Below are positions 34,624 to 45,436 of a DNA stretch of 64,000 bases, piece after piece. Below the pieces are notes generated by a model. It was not told the origin of the DNA and did no database searches. It was given only the letters and a program-made list of their open reading frames with translations. The DNA lies in assembly GCF_900187565.1 (NCBI RefSeq), contig NZ_FYED01000018.1, positions 1 through 64,000 of the forward strand, read 5' to 3'. The number at the start of each line of letters is the position of its first letter. The stretch's first letter is position 1. The DNA comes from Pseudomonas sp. Irchel 3A7. Its GTDB lineage: Bacteria; Pseudomonadota; Gammaproteobacteria; Pseudomonadales; Pseudomonadaceae. The translations under genes and the position numbers were made by a program.

Positions 34624-36426
34624 ATGGAATTGACTGCGCCCAAAACTATTCGCATCGGTTGCGCCAGTGCCTTCTGGGGCGACACCTCGACCGCCGCCGA
34701 GCAACTGGTGGAGGCCGGACGTCTGGACTACCTGGTATTCGATTACCTGGCGGAAATCACCATGTCGATCATGGCCGGTGCGCGGATGAAAGATCCCCAG
34801 GCCGGATATGCCAGCGACTTCGTTGAAGTCTTGAGCCCCCTGCTCCCGCAGATCGCCGAGCAGAAAATCCGCGTCATCAGCAATGCCGGCGGGGTCAATC
34901 CTCAGGCCTGCGCCGCCGCCCTGCAAGCGGCGTGCGACAAGGCCGGGATCTCCTTGAAGATCGCGGTGCTGCTGGGTGATGACCTGCAACCGCAGTTCAA
35001 GCACCTGAGCGCTCGCGGTGTTCATGAAATGTTCAGCGGCGCCCCGCTGCCCCCGATGTGCGTCTCGACCAACGCCTACCTCGGCGCGCCGGGCATTGTC
35101 GAGGCTCTGCGTCTTGGCGCGGACATCGTGATCACCGGGCGCGTGGTCGACAGCGCCGTGGTCAGCGCGGCACTGGTGCATGAATTCGGCTGGTCGTGGC
35201 ACGACTACGACAAACTGGCTCAGGCTGCGCTGGCCGGGCACATCATCGAATGCGGTGCGCAGTGCACCGGCGGCAACTTCACCGACTGGCGCGATGTGCC
35301 CGACTATGAACACATCGGCTTTCCCATCGTCGAAGTCAGCGCCGACGGCCAGTTCATCGTCAGCAAACCCGAAGGCTCCGGAGGCCTGGTCACTCCACTG
35401 ACGGTGGGCGAACAGATGCTCTATGAGATCGGCGATCCGCGCGCTTATTTACTGCCGGACGTAGTCTGCGATTTCACCCAGGTCAGACTCGTGCAACAAG
35501 GCAAGAACGCCGTTCAGGTGCACGGTGCAAAAGGCCTTGCGCCAACCGATCAATACAAGGTCAGTGCCACATACCCGGATGGTTTCCGCTGCACCGCCAG
35601 TTGCCTGATCGCCGGCATCGATGCGGTGGACAAGGCCCGGCGTGTCAGCGAAGCGATCATCAACAAGACCTCGGAAATCTTCACCCGGCGCGGCTGGGCG
35701 CCCTACAGCGATGTGAGCATCGAACTGCTTGGCAGCGAGGCCACTTACGGTCCCCATGGCCAGCGCCAGGACAGCCGTGAGGTGGTGATCAAATTGGCGG
35801 TGCGCCATCCGAACAAACAAGCGTTGATCCTGTTTTCCCGGGAAATCGCCCAGGCCGCCACTGGCATGGCACCGGGGTTGACCGGCATCGTCGGTGGACG
35901 GCCGACGGTGTATCCGCTGATCCGCTTGTTCTCGTTCCTCATCGACAAAACCGCTTGCACGCTGGAAATTGATCTCATGGGCCAGCGTCATTCGTGCGCC
36001 CTGCCCGCCCTGGACGTGCTCGATACCCACGATTTGCCCGCGCCGTTCGAACCACCCAAACCCGATGGCCCGGCCGACGCCAGCGTGGCACTGATCAAGC
36101 TCGCCGTGGCGCGCTCCGGCGATAAAGGCAACCACAGCAACATCGGGGTCATGGCCCGCGAGCCCGAGTACCTGCCGTGGATCGCTGAAGCGCTGACCCC
36201 GGAAGTGATCGTCGACTGGATGAGCCATGTCCTCGACCCGGTCCACGGGCGCGTCGAACGCTGGTATTTGCCTGCCACCCACAGCCTGAATTTTCTCCTG
36301 GAAAACGCCCTCGGCGGCGGCGGCGTCGCCAGCCTGCGCATCGACCCGCAAGGCAAGGCCTTCGCCCAGCAACTGCTGGAAATCCAGATTCCGGTGCCGC
36401 AACGCATCGCCGACCAGGTCAACTAG
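34624..36426 (+). CDS. atuA: AtuA: acyclic terpene utilisation protein (DUF1446)
   Basis: A 600-residue AtuA-family protein: N-terminal IRIGCASAFWGDT, LDYLVFDYLAEITMSIMA, ISNAGGVNP and GADIVITGRVVDSA are conserved family blocks, and the C-terminal domain includes LAVARSGDKGNHSNIGV. Its gene is required for growth on citronellol and geraniol in P. aeruginosa, but the reaction is not established. The ATG at 34624 follows CGGAGGGG. It leads atuABCDEF. Confidence 0.93.
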   Translation: MELTAPKTIRIGCASAFWGDTSTAAEQLVEAGRLDYLVFDYLAEITMSIMAGARMKDPQAGYASDFVEVLSPLLPQIAEQKIRVISNAGGVNPQACAAALQAACDKAGISLKIAVLLGDDLQPQFKHLSARGVHEMFSGAPLPPMCVSTNAYLGAPGIVEALRLGADIVITGRVVDSAVVSAALVHEFGWSWHDYDKLAQAALAGHIIECGAQCTGGNFTDWRDVPDYEHIGFPIVEVSADGQFIVSKPEGSGGLVTPLTVGEQMLYEIGDPRAYLLPDVVCDFTQVRLVQQGKNAVQVHGAKGLAPTDQYKVSATYPDGFRCTASCLIAGIDAVDKARRVSEAIINKTSEIFTRRGWAPYSDVSIELLGSEATYGPHGQRQDSREVVIKLAVRHPNKQALILFSREIAQAATGMAPGLTGIVGGRPTVYPLIRLFSFLIDKTACTLEIDLMGQRHSCALPALDVLDTHDLPAPFEPPKPDGPADASVALIKLAVARSGDKGNHSNIGVMAREPEYLPWIAEALTPEVIVDWMSHVLDPVHGRVERWYLPATHSLNFLLENALGGGGVASLRIDPQGKAFAQQLLEIQIPVPQRIADQVN

Positions 36427-36438
36427 AGGATTGCCGCC

Positions 36439-37323
36439 ATGGCTTACGATTCGATTTTCAAAGCCGATCTGTTTGCAGGCCAGACCATCATCGTGACGGG
36501 TGGCGGCAGTGGCATCGGCCGTTGCACCGCCCACGAACTGGCGGCCCTCGGCGCCCAAGTGCTGCTGGTGGGACGCAAGGCCGACAAACTGAAAGCCGTG
36601 GCCGCGGAAATTACCGAAGACGGCGGCATGGCGGACTGGATCGTCTGCGATATCCGTGACGAAGATGCGGTCCAGGATCGCGTCGGCGATCTGATCAACA
36701 GGCACGGCCCGATTCACGGCCTGGTCAACAATGCCGGTGGACAGTACCCGTCGCCCCTGGCCTCGATCAACCAGAAGGGTTTCGAAACCGTGATGCGCAC
36801 CAATCTGGTGGGCGGTTTCCTGATGGCCCGGGAGGTGTTCAACCAGTCCATGAGCAAGCACGGCGGCGCCATCGTCAACATGCTCGCCGACATGTGGGGC
36901 GGCATGCCCGGCATGGGCCACTCCGGCGCGGCGCGTTCGGGCATGGACAACCTGACCAAGACCGCCGCTTTCGAATGGGGCTATGCCGGAGTGCGGGTCA
37001 ACGCCGTGGCACCGGGCTGGATCGCATCCAGTGGCATGGACACCTACGAAGGCGCATTCAAGGCGGTGATCCCGACCTTGCGCGAACACGTTCCGCTCAA
37101 GCGCATCGGCACCGAATCGGAAGTCAGCGCGGCGATCGTTTTCCTGCTCAGCCCGGCGGCGACGTTTATCAGCGGCAGCACCTTGCGCATTGATGGTGCC
37201 GCCAGCCTCGGCGCAAGGGCCTGGCCGATTCACAAGGCGCAGAACAGTGAGTCGTACAACGGCTTCCATCGCGCGTACTTACCAGACGTACTGCGGTCCG
37301 ACGTGCTCAAGGACAAGGAATAA
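36439..37323 (+). CDS. atuB: AtuB: short-chain dehydrogenase
   Basis: A 294-residue SDR: NAD(P)-binding TGGGSGIGRCTA near residue 19, NNAGGQ, and a site region where the usual YxxxK is replaced by HSGAARSGMDNLTK, as in the 2,4-dienoyl-CoA reductase-like subgroup. It is 12 bp after atuA. It probably oxidises or reduces a terpene alcohol, aldehyde or acyl-CoA in the citronellol/geraniol route; the substrate is inferred from the operon. Confidence 0.9.
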   Translation: MAYDSIFKADLFAGQTIIVTGGGSGIGRCTAHELAALGAQVLLVGRKADKLKAVAAEITEDGGMADWIVCDIRDEDAVQDRVGDLINRHGPIHGLVNNAGGQYPSPLASINQKGFETVMRTNLVGGFLMAREVFNQSMSKHGGAIVNMLADMWGGMPGMGHSGAARSGMDNLTKTAAFEWGYAGVRVNAVAPGWIASSGMDTYEGAFKAVIPTLREHVPLKRIGTESEVSAAIVFLLSPAATFISGSTLRIDGAASLGARAWPIHKAQNSESYNGFHRAYLPDVLRSDVLKDKE

Positions 37324-37326
37324 TCC

Positions 37327-38943
37327 ATGCCGGTGATTCAGTCGCAACTCGATCCCCAAAGCGAACAGTTCGCCTGCAATCGCGCAGCGATGCTGACGTG
37401 CATCGAGCAAGTCCGGGCACTCGAACAGAACCTGCTGAACAAGGCCGCAGAAGCCAAGGCAAAATTCGACAAGCGTGGGCAATTGCTGCCCCGTGAACGC
37501 CTCAACCTGCTGCTGGATCCCGGTGCACCGTTCCTCGAACTGGCGAGCCTGGCCGGCTACAAACTGCACGACGACAAGGATGGCAGCTCCGCCGGTGGCG
37601 GCTTGATCGCGGGCATCGGCTACGTGTCCGGTGTGCGCGTGTTGGTGGTGGCGAATAACAGCGCGATCAAGGGCGGGACCATTTCCCCCAGCGGTTTGAA
37701 AAAGTCCCTGCGCCTGCAACAGATCGCCATGGAAAACAAACTGCCGGTGATTACCCTCGCCGAAAGCGGCGGTGCCAACCTCAACTATGCGGCGGAGATT
37801 TTCGTCGAGGGTGCGCGCAGCTTTGCCAATCAGGCGCGAATGTCGGCCATGGGTCTGCCGCAGATTACCGTGGTGCATGGCTCGGCGACGGCGGGTGGCG
37901 CTTATCAGCCGGGTTTGTCGGACTACGTGGTGGTGGTGCGCGGCAAGGCCAAGCTGTTTCTCGCCGGGCCGCCGCTGCTCAAGGCTGCCACCGGCGAAGT
38001 CGCCAACGATGAAGAACTGGGCGGCGCCGAGATGCACGCGCAAATGGCCGGTACCGCCGAATACCTGGCCGAGAACGATGCCGACGGCGTGCGCCAGGTG
38101 CGCGAGATCGTCAGTCTGCTGTCGTGGAACGATCAACTGCCGTGGCTGGCTGAACCGCAATGGGAAGAACCGCTCTACCCCATCGATGAACTGCTGGGGC
38201 TGATCCCGGATGATCCGAAAAAGCCGTATGACGTACGCGAAATCATCGCTCGTATCGCCGACGGCTCGAACTTCTTCGAGTTCAAGGCCGAGTTCGACCA
38301 GCAGACCGTTTGCGGTCACCTGAAAATCCAGGGGCGCACCTGCGGTTTCATCGGCAACAACGGCCCGATCACGCCCAAGGGTGCGAGCAAGGCTGCACAA
38401 TTTATTCAGCTGTGCGACCAGAGCCAGACACCGCTTCTGTTTTTCCACAACACCACCGGGTTCATGGTCGGCACCGAATCGGAGCAGCAAGGCGTGATCA
38501 AGCACGGCGCCAAGATGATCCAGGCGGTGGCCAACGCCCGTGTACCGAAACTCACCCTTGTGGTCGGTGGTTCCTATGGCGCCGGCAACTACGCGATGTG
38601 CGGTCGCGGCCTCGACCCGCGCTTCATCTTCGCCTGGCCCAACAGCCGCACCGCGGTCATGGGCGGCGCCCAGGCCGGCAAGGTGCTGCGCATCGTCACC
38701 GAGGCCAAACAGGCCAAGGACGGCCTGGTGCCCGACCCGAAAATGCTCGACATGCTGGAACAGGTCACCGCGCAGAAACTCGACAGCCAGTCCACGGCGC
38801 TCTACGGCAGTGCCAATCTGTGGGACGACGGCTTGATCGACCCCCGGGACACCCGGACCTTGCTCGGTTACCTGCTGGATATCTGTCACGAGGCCGAGGT
38901 GCGGCCGTTGCAAGCCAACAGTTTTGGTGTGGCTCGGTTCTAG
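37327..38943 (+). CDS. atuC: AtuC: geranyl-CoA carboxylase carboxyltransferase (beta) subunit
   Basis: A 538-residue carboxyltransferase with crotonase-fold N and C halves: ESGGANL, GSATAGGAYQPGLSDY, and NTTGFMVGTESEQQG and GSYGAGNYAMCGRGLDPRFIFAWPN in the C half. With biotin-bearing AtuF it carboxylates cis-geranyl-CoA. The leucine enzyme LiuB is similar, but the atuA/atuB neighbours favour the geranyl enzyme. It lies three bases after atuB. Confidence 0.92.
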   Translation: MPVIQSQLDPQSEQFACNRAAMLTCIEQVRALEQNLLNKAAEAKAKFDKRGQLLPRERLNLLLDPGAPFLELASLAGYKLHDDKDGSSAGGGLIAGIGYVSGVRVLVVANNSAIKGGTISPSGLKKSLRLQQIAMENKLPVITLAESGGANLNYAAEIFVEGARSFANQARMSAMGLPQITVVHGSATAGGAYQPGLSDYVVVVRGKAKLFLAGPPLLKAATGEVANDEELGGAEMHAQMAGTAEYLAENDADGVRQVREIVSLLSWNDQLPWLAEPQWEEPLYPIDELLGLIPDDPKKPYDVREIIARIADGSNFFEFKAEFDQQTVCGHLKIQGRTCGFIGNNGPITPKGASKAAQFIQLCDQSQTPLLFFHNTTGFMVGTESEQQGVIKHGAKMIQAVANARVPKLTLVVGGSYGAGNYAMCGRGLDPRFIFAWPNSRTAVMGGAQAGKVLRIVTEAKQAKDGLVPDPKMLDMLEQVTAQKLDSQSTALYGSANLWDDGLIDPRDTRTLLGYLLDICHEAEVRPLQANSFGVARF

Positions 38944-38969
38944 GCCGACTCTAAAGGAGAACAATAAAA

Positions 38970-40127
38970 ATGATCTTCACCCAGGAACACGAAGCACTGC
39001 GCCGCACCGTCCGCCAATTCGTCGATCACGAGATCAATCCTCATGTCGAGGAATGGGAAAAGGCCGGACGCTTTCCGATTCACGAGATCTTCCGCAAGGC
39101 CGGCGACCTTGGCCTGCTGGGGATTTCCAAACCGGAAAAATTCGGCGGCATGGGGCTGGACTACAGCTACTCGATCGTCGCCGCCGAAGAGTTCGGCACC
39201 ATTCATTGCGGCGGCATTCCGATGTCCATCGGCGTGCAGACCGACATGTGCACCCCAGCCCTGGCGCGTTTCGGCTCCGATGAGCTGCGCGAAGAGTTTC
39301 TGCGCCCGGCGATCAGCGGCGAACAGGTCGGCTGCATCGGTGTTTCCGAAGTCGGTGCCGGGTCCGACGTGGCGGGGTTGAAAACCACCGCGCGCAAGGA
39401 TGGCGATGACTATGTGATCAACGGCAGCAAGATGTGGATCACCAACTCACCCAGCGCCGACTTCATTTGCCTGTTGGCCAACACCTCGGACGACAAGCCG
39501 CACATCAACAAGTCGCTGATCATGGTGCCGATGAACACCCCGGGCATCAGCCTCAGTTCACATCTGGACAAGCTCGGCATGCGCAGTTCGGAAACCGCCC
39601 AGGTGTTTTTCGACAACGTGCGCGTGCCGCAGCGCAACCGCATCGGTCATGAAGGCGCGGGATTCATGATGCAGATGCTGCAGTTCCAGGAGGAACGGCT
39701 GTTCGGCGCAGCAAACATGATCAAGGGCCTGGAGTACTGCGTCGACAGCACCATCGAATACTGCAAGGAGCGCAAGACGTTCGGCAGCGCACTGATCGAT
39801 AACCAGGTCATTCACTTCCGCCTGGCCGAATTGCAGACGGAAATCGAATGCCTGCGCGCGCTGGTCTATCAAGCCACCGAGCAATACGTCAAAGGCCAGG
39901 ACGTCACGCGCCTGGCGTCCATGGCCAAACTCAAGGCGGGTCGGCTGGGTCGCGAAGTAAGCGACAGCTGCCTGCAATATTGGGGCGGCATGGGCTTCAT
40001 GTGGGACAACCCGGTGGCCCGGGCTTACCGCGACGTGCGACTGGTGTCGATCGGCGGCGGCGCCGACGAAATCATGCTGGGGATCATCTGCAAACTCATG
40101 GGCATCCTGCCGGGGAAAAAGAAATGA
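38970..40127 (+). CDS. atuD: AtuD: citronellyl-CoA dehydrogenase
   Basis: A 385-residue FAD acyl-CoA dehydrogenase with CIGVSEVGAGSDVAGLKTTA, MWITNSPSADF, ERLFGAANMIKGLEYC and CLQYWGGMGFMWDNPVARAYRDVRL. Operon context points to citronellyl-CoA as substrate, oxidised to geranyl-CoA. It overlaps atuE by four bases (ATGA). Confidence 0.92.
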   Translation: MIFTQEHEALRRTVRQFVDHEINPHVEEWEKAGRFPIHEIFRKAGDLGLLGISKPEKFGGMGLDYSYSIVAAEEFGTIHCGGIPMSIGVQTDMCTPALARFGSDELREEFLRPAISGEQVGCIGVSEVGAGSDVAGLKTTARKDGDDYVINGSKMWITNSPSADFICLLANTSDDKPHINKSLIMVPMNTPGISLSSHLDKLGMRSSETAQVFFDNVRVPQRNRIGHEGAGFMMQMLQFQEERLFGAANMIKGLEYCVDSTIEYCKERKTFGSALIDNQVIHFRLAELQTEIECLRALVYQATEQYVKGQDVTRLASMAKLKAGRLGREVSDSCLQYWGGMGFMWDNPVARAYRDVRLVSIGGGADEIMLGIICKLMGILPGKKK

Positions 40128-40921
40128 GCAGCCTGCCCGTTTGCCAGACGCTGTTGCTGGAGCCCCATAACGGCGTGCTGCACATCACCCTCAATCGCCC
40201 GCAAAGCCGCAATGCCATGAGCTTGCAGATGGTCAACGAACTGCGCGCGGTGCTGGCGGCGGTGCGTGATGACCGTGCTGTTCGCGCCCTGGTGATCGGC
40301 GGTGCCGGCGGGCACTTCTGTTCAGGTGGCGACATCAAGGACATGGCCAACGCCCGCAACCAGGGCGCGACCGCGTACCGCGAATTGAACCGTGCCTTCG
40401 GTGCCCTGCTGGAAGAAACCCAGCACGCGCCGCAAGTCGTCATCACCGTACTGCAAGGCGCGGTGTTGGGTGGCGGCTTCGGGTTGGCCTGCGTCAGCGA
40501 TATCGCCATGGCCGATCATCAGGCCCAATTCGGCCTGCCGGAAACCAGCCTCGGCCTGTTGCCGGCGCAGATTGCTCCGTTCGTGGTCCAGCGCATCGGC
40601 CTGACCCAAACCCGGCGACTGGCCCTGACGGCGGCACGCTTCGATGGCACGCAGGCGCGGCGCATGGGGCTGGTGCATTTTGTAGAGCACGACCCGCAAG
40701 CCCTGGCCGAACGCCTCGATGAAGTGCTGGCCCATGTGCTGTGTTGTGCCCCGCAAGCGAATGCGGCGACCAAGAAGTTGTTGCTGGCGAGTGCGGTGCA
40801 GCCGTCAAGCGAGCTGCTGGATGACGCGGCGCAGTGGTTCAGCGAGGCCGTGACCGGTGCGGAAGGCGTCGAGGGGACCATGGCCTTTGTGCAAAAAAGA
40901 AAACCGGGCTGGGCCCTTTAA
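40124..40921 (+). CDS. atuE: AtuE: isohexenylglutaconyl-CoA hydratase
   Basis: A 265-residue crotonase: LNRPQSRNAMSLQMV, oxyanion segment GHFCSGGDIKDM, and GAVLGGGFGLACVSDIAMAD with FGLPETSLGLLPAQ. In the Atu route it hydrates isohexenylglutaconyl-CoA, the product of AtuC/AtuF. The ATG overlaps the atuD stop. A REPIN begins four bases after its stop. Confidence 0.9.
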   Translation: MSSLPVCQTLLLEPHNGVLHITLNRPQSRNAMSLQMVNELRAVLAAVRDDRAVRALVIGGAGGHFCSGGDIKDMANARNQGATAYRELNRAFGALLEETQHAPQVVITVLQGAVLGGGFGLACVSDIAMADHQAQFGLPETSLGLLPAQIAPFVVQRIGLTQTRRLALTAARFDGTQARRMGLVHFVEHDPQALAERLDEVLAHVLCCAPQANAATKKLLLASAVQPSSELLDDAAQWFSEAVTGAEGVEGTMAFVQKRKPGWAL

Positions 40922-40924
40922 AAG

Positions 40925-40992
40925 CTTCGCGAGCAGGCTCGCTCCCACAGGTGAATGCATTTCAACTGTGGGAGCGAGCCTGCTCGCGAAGA
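40925..40992. repeat. REPIN between atuE and atuF
   Basis: CGCGAGCAGGCTCGCTCCCA and its complement with only about 22 bp between, the only large gap in the operon. Confidence 0.93.
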
Positions 40993-41029
40993 GGCCATCA
41001 CTGTCACCGCACATTCAGAGAGAAAAACC

Positions 41030-42991
<1,962 letters not shown>

Positions 42992-43062
42992 GCCGCTAGG
43001 CGGAACTGCCGGGTTTGGCTACGCTCAAAGCCTATCAGGACGCGGATACCAGGAACCCTGCG

Positions 43063-43614
43063 ATGCCTCAATGGCTGGTCATTGATCTGGAGGCCACCAC
43101 CGACGAGGGTGGTTGGCCAGTAACGGAAATGGAAATCATCGAAATCGGCGCCACCCTGGTGGACCGCAAAGGGCGCGAAGTGGATCACTTCCAGTGCTTT
43201 GTGCGGCCATTGCGACGGCCGCTGTTGACGCCGTTTTGCCGGCAGCTGACGCACATCACCCAGGCGGACGTTGATACGGCGCAAACACTGGGCGAGATCT
43301 GGCCCTCATTCGAACAATGGCTCGGAATACATCAAGCGTCACTGGAAAGTTGGGTCAGTTGGGGCGATTACGATCGCCAGCAGCTGATTCAGGAATGGCA
43401 GCGCCTGCAACTCGACAGTGTCCTGAGCCGCACACCGCACATCAACCTCAAGCAACGTTTTGCCAAGGCCCGTCGCCTGGAGCGCCCGCTGGGACTCAAT
43501 GGCGCGCTGCAACTGGCCGGCCTGCAATTTACCGGGCAGCAACACCGGGCACTGGAGGATGCGCGCAATACCGCGCGCCTGCTACCGCAGATTCTCCCCC
43601 CTCTGGAGAGGTGA
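43063..43614 (+). CDS. DEDDh-type 3'-5' exonuclease (Eri1/KapD-like)
   Basis: A 183-residue exonuclease: LVIDLEATTD (first Asp-x-Glu), a central WGDYDRQQL Asp and C-terminal HRALEDARNTARLL with His and Asp, completing the DEDDh set. This group degrades or trims RNA 3' ends. The ATG at 43063 follows AGGA; a TTG 48 bases upstream is in frame but lacks a clear site. It lies 72 bp after atuF. Confidence 0.85.
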   Translation: MPQWLVIDLEATTDEGGWPVTEMEIIEIGATLVDRKGREVDHFQCFVRPLRRPLLTPFCRQLTHITQADVDTAQTLGEIWPSFEQWLGIHQASLESWVSWGDYDRQQLIQEWQRLQLDSVLSRTPHINLKQRFAKARRLERPLGLNGALQLAGLQFTGQQHRALEDARNTARLLPQILPPLER

Positions 43615-43675
43615 CGACACCGGCCCCCTTGTGCATACTGGCCGGCCCTTTTTAGCCCTTTTCGAGGAATCGCCC

Positions 43676-43960
43676 ATGTTTAAAGTCAACGAGTACTTCG
43701 ACGGCACCGTCAAGTCGATCGCCTTTGGCACCGCTGAAGGTCCGGCGACCATCGGCGTCATGGCTCCGGGCGAATATGAATTCGGCACCAGCCAGCGTGA
43801 AATCATGCACGTGGTGTCCGGCGCCCTGACCGTCAAGCTGCCGGACAGCAGCGACTGGGAAACCTTCGCCGCCGGCAGCCAGTTCAATGTACCTGCCAAC
43901 AGCAAGTTCCAGCTGAAAGTGGCCGTCGACACCGCTTACCTGTGCGAATACCGCGGCTAA
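43676..43960 (+). CDS. ppnP: PpnP: pyrimidine/purine nucleoside phosphorylase
   Basis: A 94-residue one-domain cupin (formerly DUF1255/YaiE): FDGTVKSIAF, GVMAPGEYEFGTS, EIMHVVSGAL and NVPANSKFQLKV, the full family length. PpnP splits many nucleosides with phosphate to base and ribose-1-phosphate. A strong terminator follows. Confidence 0.93.
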   Translation: MFKVNEYFDGTVKSIAFGTAEGPATIGVMAPGEYEFGTSQREIMHVVSGALTVKLPDSSDWETFAAGSQFNVPANSKFQLKVAVDTAYLCEYRG

Positions 43961-43982
43961 AACCCTGGGTTTTCACGGAAAA

Positions 43983-44014
43983 AAAATGCCCGTGTCTTTG
44001 GACACGGGCATTTT
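43983..44014. terminator. Bidirectional rho-independent terminator
   Basis: AAAATGCCCGTGTC pairs with GACACGGGCATTTT around TTTG, with A- and T-runs outside. It lies between convergent ppnP and the MOSC gene. Confidence 0.93.
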
Positions 44015-44027
44015 CTATTCAGGCTCT

Positions 44028-44834
44028 TTATTCCAGGATCGTCACTGGCATACCGACTTCAAGCCGGCCATTGCTGTCATTGACCAGATTCTGGCCGAAC
44101 ATCGCGCCATCGGCCTCGGCACGGTACTTCTGCAAGGTGGCCAAGGGTTCGCGATCTTCGCTGCGAACGCCGGTTTGCGGGTCGATAGTGGTCAGGATGC
44201 AGCGCGAACAAGACTTGACCACCCGAAACTCGACATCGCCGATGCGAATGCGCTTCCAGCCATCCTCGGCATAAGCATCGCTGCCTTCGATCACCAGGTT
44301 CGGTCGAAAGCGCAGCATTTCCAGCGGTCGGCCGACCCGTTGCGACAGATCCTCCAGCGAGGCCTGGCCGATCAGCAACAGGGGGAAGCCATCGGCGAAC
44401 GCCACCTGATCATCGTCCTTGCCGTAGCCAGCCTGGGTAGTCCGCGCCCGATCCAGTGGCACTTGCACCAGGCGCGTCGGCTTGCCGATGAATTCACTGA
44501 CCCAGGCACCCGCTGCATCGCCGGCATCCGGCACGCGCAAGGTGTCGCGCCAGATGGTCACGCCGCGCAGTTCGGCGTCGCTGCCGGGCAACGCGATATC
44601 GATTGGTGAGAGACCGGGTGCATCAAGGGTCAAGCCACCCTCGGCATTCCACAACGCCGACAGCTGGCTCATCTGCGCCACCGCCCGCTGGGTCAGGAAG
44701 CGTCCGCTGGCCTCGTCCACCAGCATCCAGCGTCGATCCCCGTCCAGCCCCAGCTTGTCGAGACCGACCTGCTGCAAGGCCTCACCCTTGCCGGATTTCA
44801 ACGGATAACGATAAAGCGCGCTCAGACGCAGCAT
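44028..44834 (-). CDS. MOSC-domain protein (YcbX-like)
   Basis: A 268-residue protein: N-terminal MOSC_N barrel (LYRYPLKSGKGEAL, GLDGDRRWMLVD) and MOSC domain with FRPNLVIEG and VKSCSRCILTTIDPQTG; the SCSRC cysteine is the likely molybdenum ligand. Homologues use molybdenum cofactor, some to reduce N-hydroxylated compounds. moeA, moaB and mobA lie 6 kb away. Unlike full-length YcbX it lacks the C-terminal ferredoxin domain. Confidence 0.88.
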   Translation of the reverse strand: MLRLSALYRYPLKSGKGEALQQVGLDKLGLDGDRRWMLVDEASGRFLTQRAVAQMSQLSALWNAEGGLTLDAPGLSPIDIALPGSDAELRGVTIWRDTLRVPDAGDAAGAWVSEFIGKPTRLVQVPLDRARTTQAGYGKDDDQVAFADGFPLLLIGQASLEDLSQRVGRPLEMLRFRPNLVIEGSDAYAEDGWKRIRIGDVEFRVVKSCSRCILTTIDPQTGVRSEDREPLATLQKYRAEADGAMFGQNLVNDSNGRLEVGMPVTILE

Positions 44835-44904
44835 GGCCAGCTCCCTGGTGGGTAAAAAACGCCACCCTATACGAGCTTGATCGCTGAATCAAAGTGCAGA
44901 CACC

Positions 44905-45240
44905 ACTAACCCACAGACTGGCTTTGGCTTTGGCTTTTGATCTTGATCTTGATCCACCCGCCCCTTCGGCAGGCTGAGCGCAGGCGTTCATCCGGGGATG
45001 GGCGCGCAGCGCCGTTCGACGCAGTCGAACCCATTGCATGTAGGTGCAGCGAAGCCAACCGGAGGGCAATGCCCCCGGATGAATGCCGGAGCGAAGGAAC
45101 CCCGAGCCTTGGCGAGGGGCCGGACGCCGGGGCGAGACCTTTGGTTCCTTTGGGCTGGGCCGGCACTCCGGCGTTTGCCAAAGGGACTCGCCGTAAGGGC
45201 GAAACCGCCAGCAGCCGTTACCGCAGATACGGATATGTAC
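44905..45240. repeat. Structured dispersed intergenic element
   Basis: A non-coding block with nested inverted repeats: TTCATCCGGGG (44987-44997) pairs with CCCCGGATGAA (45073-45083), GCCGGAG (45085-45091) with CTCCGGC (45166-45172), and AAGGAACC (45094-45101) with GGTTCCTT (45143-45150). It starts with short GGCTTT and GATCTT repeats. I recognise similar text from intergenic regions of other Pseudomonas genomes, where it is often mis-called as small proteins. Several frames are open but none has a ribosome site. Boundaries are approximate. Confidence 0.65.
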
Positions 45241-45272
45241 ACCATCCAAAACTCCAGTCGCCTGAAACAAAG

Positions 45273-45420
45273 CCTTCGCGAGCAGGCTCGCTCCCACAAG
45301 GGATTGGGTACATCCGCCAGAGTCAGATTGGCTGTCAAGCCGCCTTCGCGAGCAAGCCCGCTCCCACAGGGGACCGCTTACATCCGCCAAAATCAGGTCG
45401 GCTGTCAGGCCCGCTCCCAC
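45273..45420. repeat. Direct tandem array of REP-containing 70-bp units
   Basis: The unit starting CCTTCGCGAGCA..CTCCCACA and ending ACATCCGCC..GGCTGTCA occurs at about 45273 and again 70 bp later, then a third, shortened REP (to 45420). Copies run in the same direction, unlike the inverted REPINs elsewhere. Confidence 0.85.
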
Positions 45421-45436
45421 AAAAGCTGTGTCGTGA

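Noticed and set aside
34461..34685. N-terminal extension of the AtuR reading frame
   Set aside because: It runs through the operator region and lacks a ribosome site; GTG 34460 has a clear one and begins the TetR-like sequence.
35449..38964. Long minus-strand frames opposite atuABC
   Set aside because: They are shadows of GC-rich genes whose products have full family motifs; no ribosome sites.
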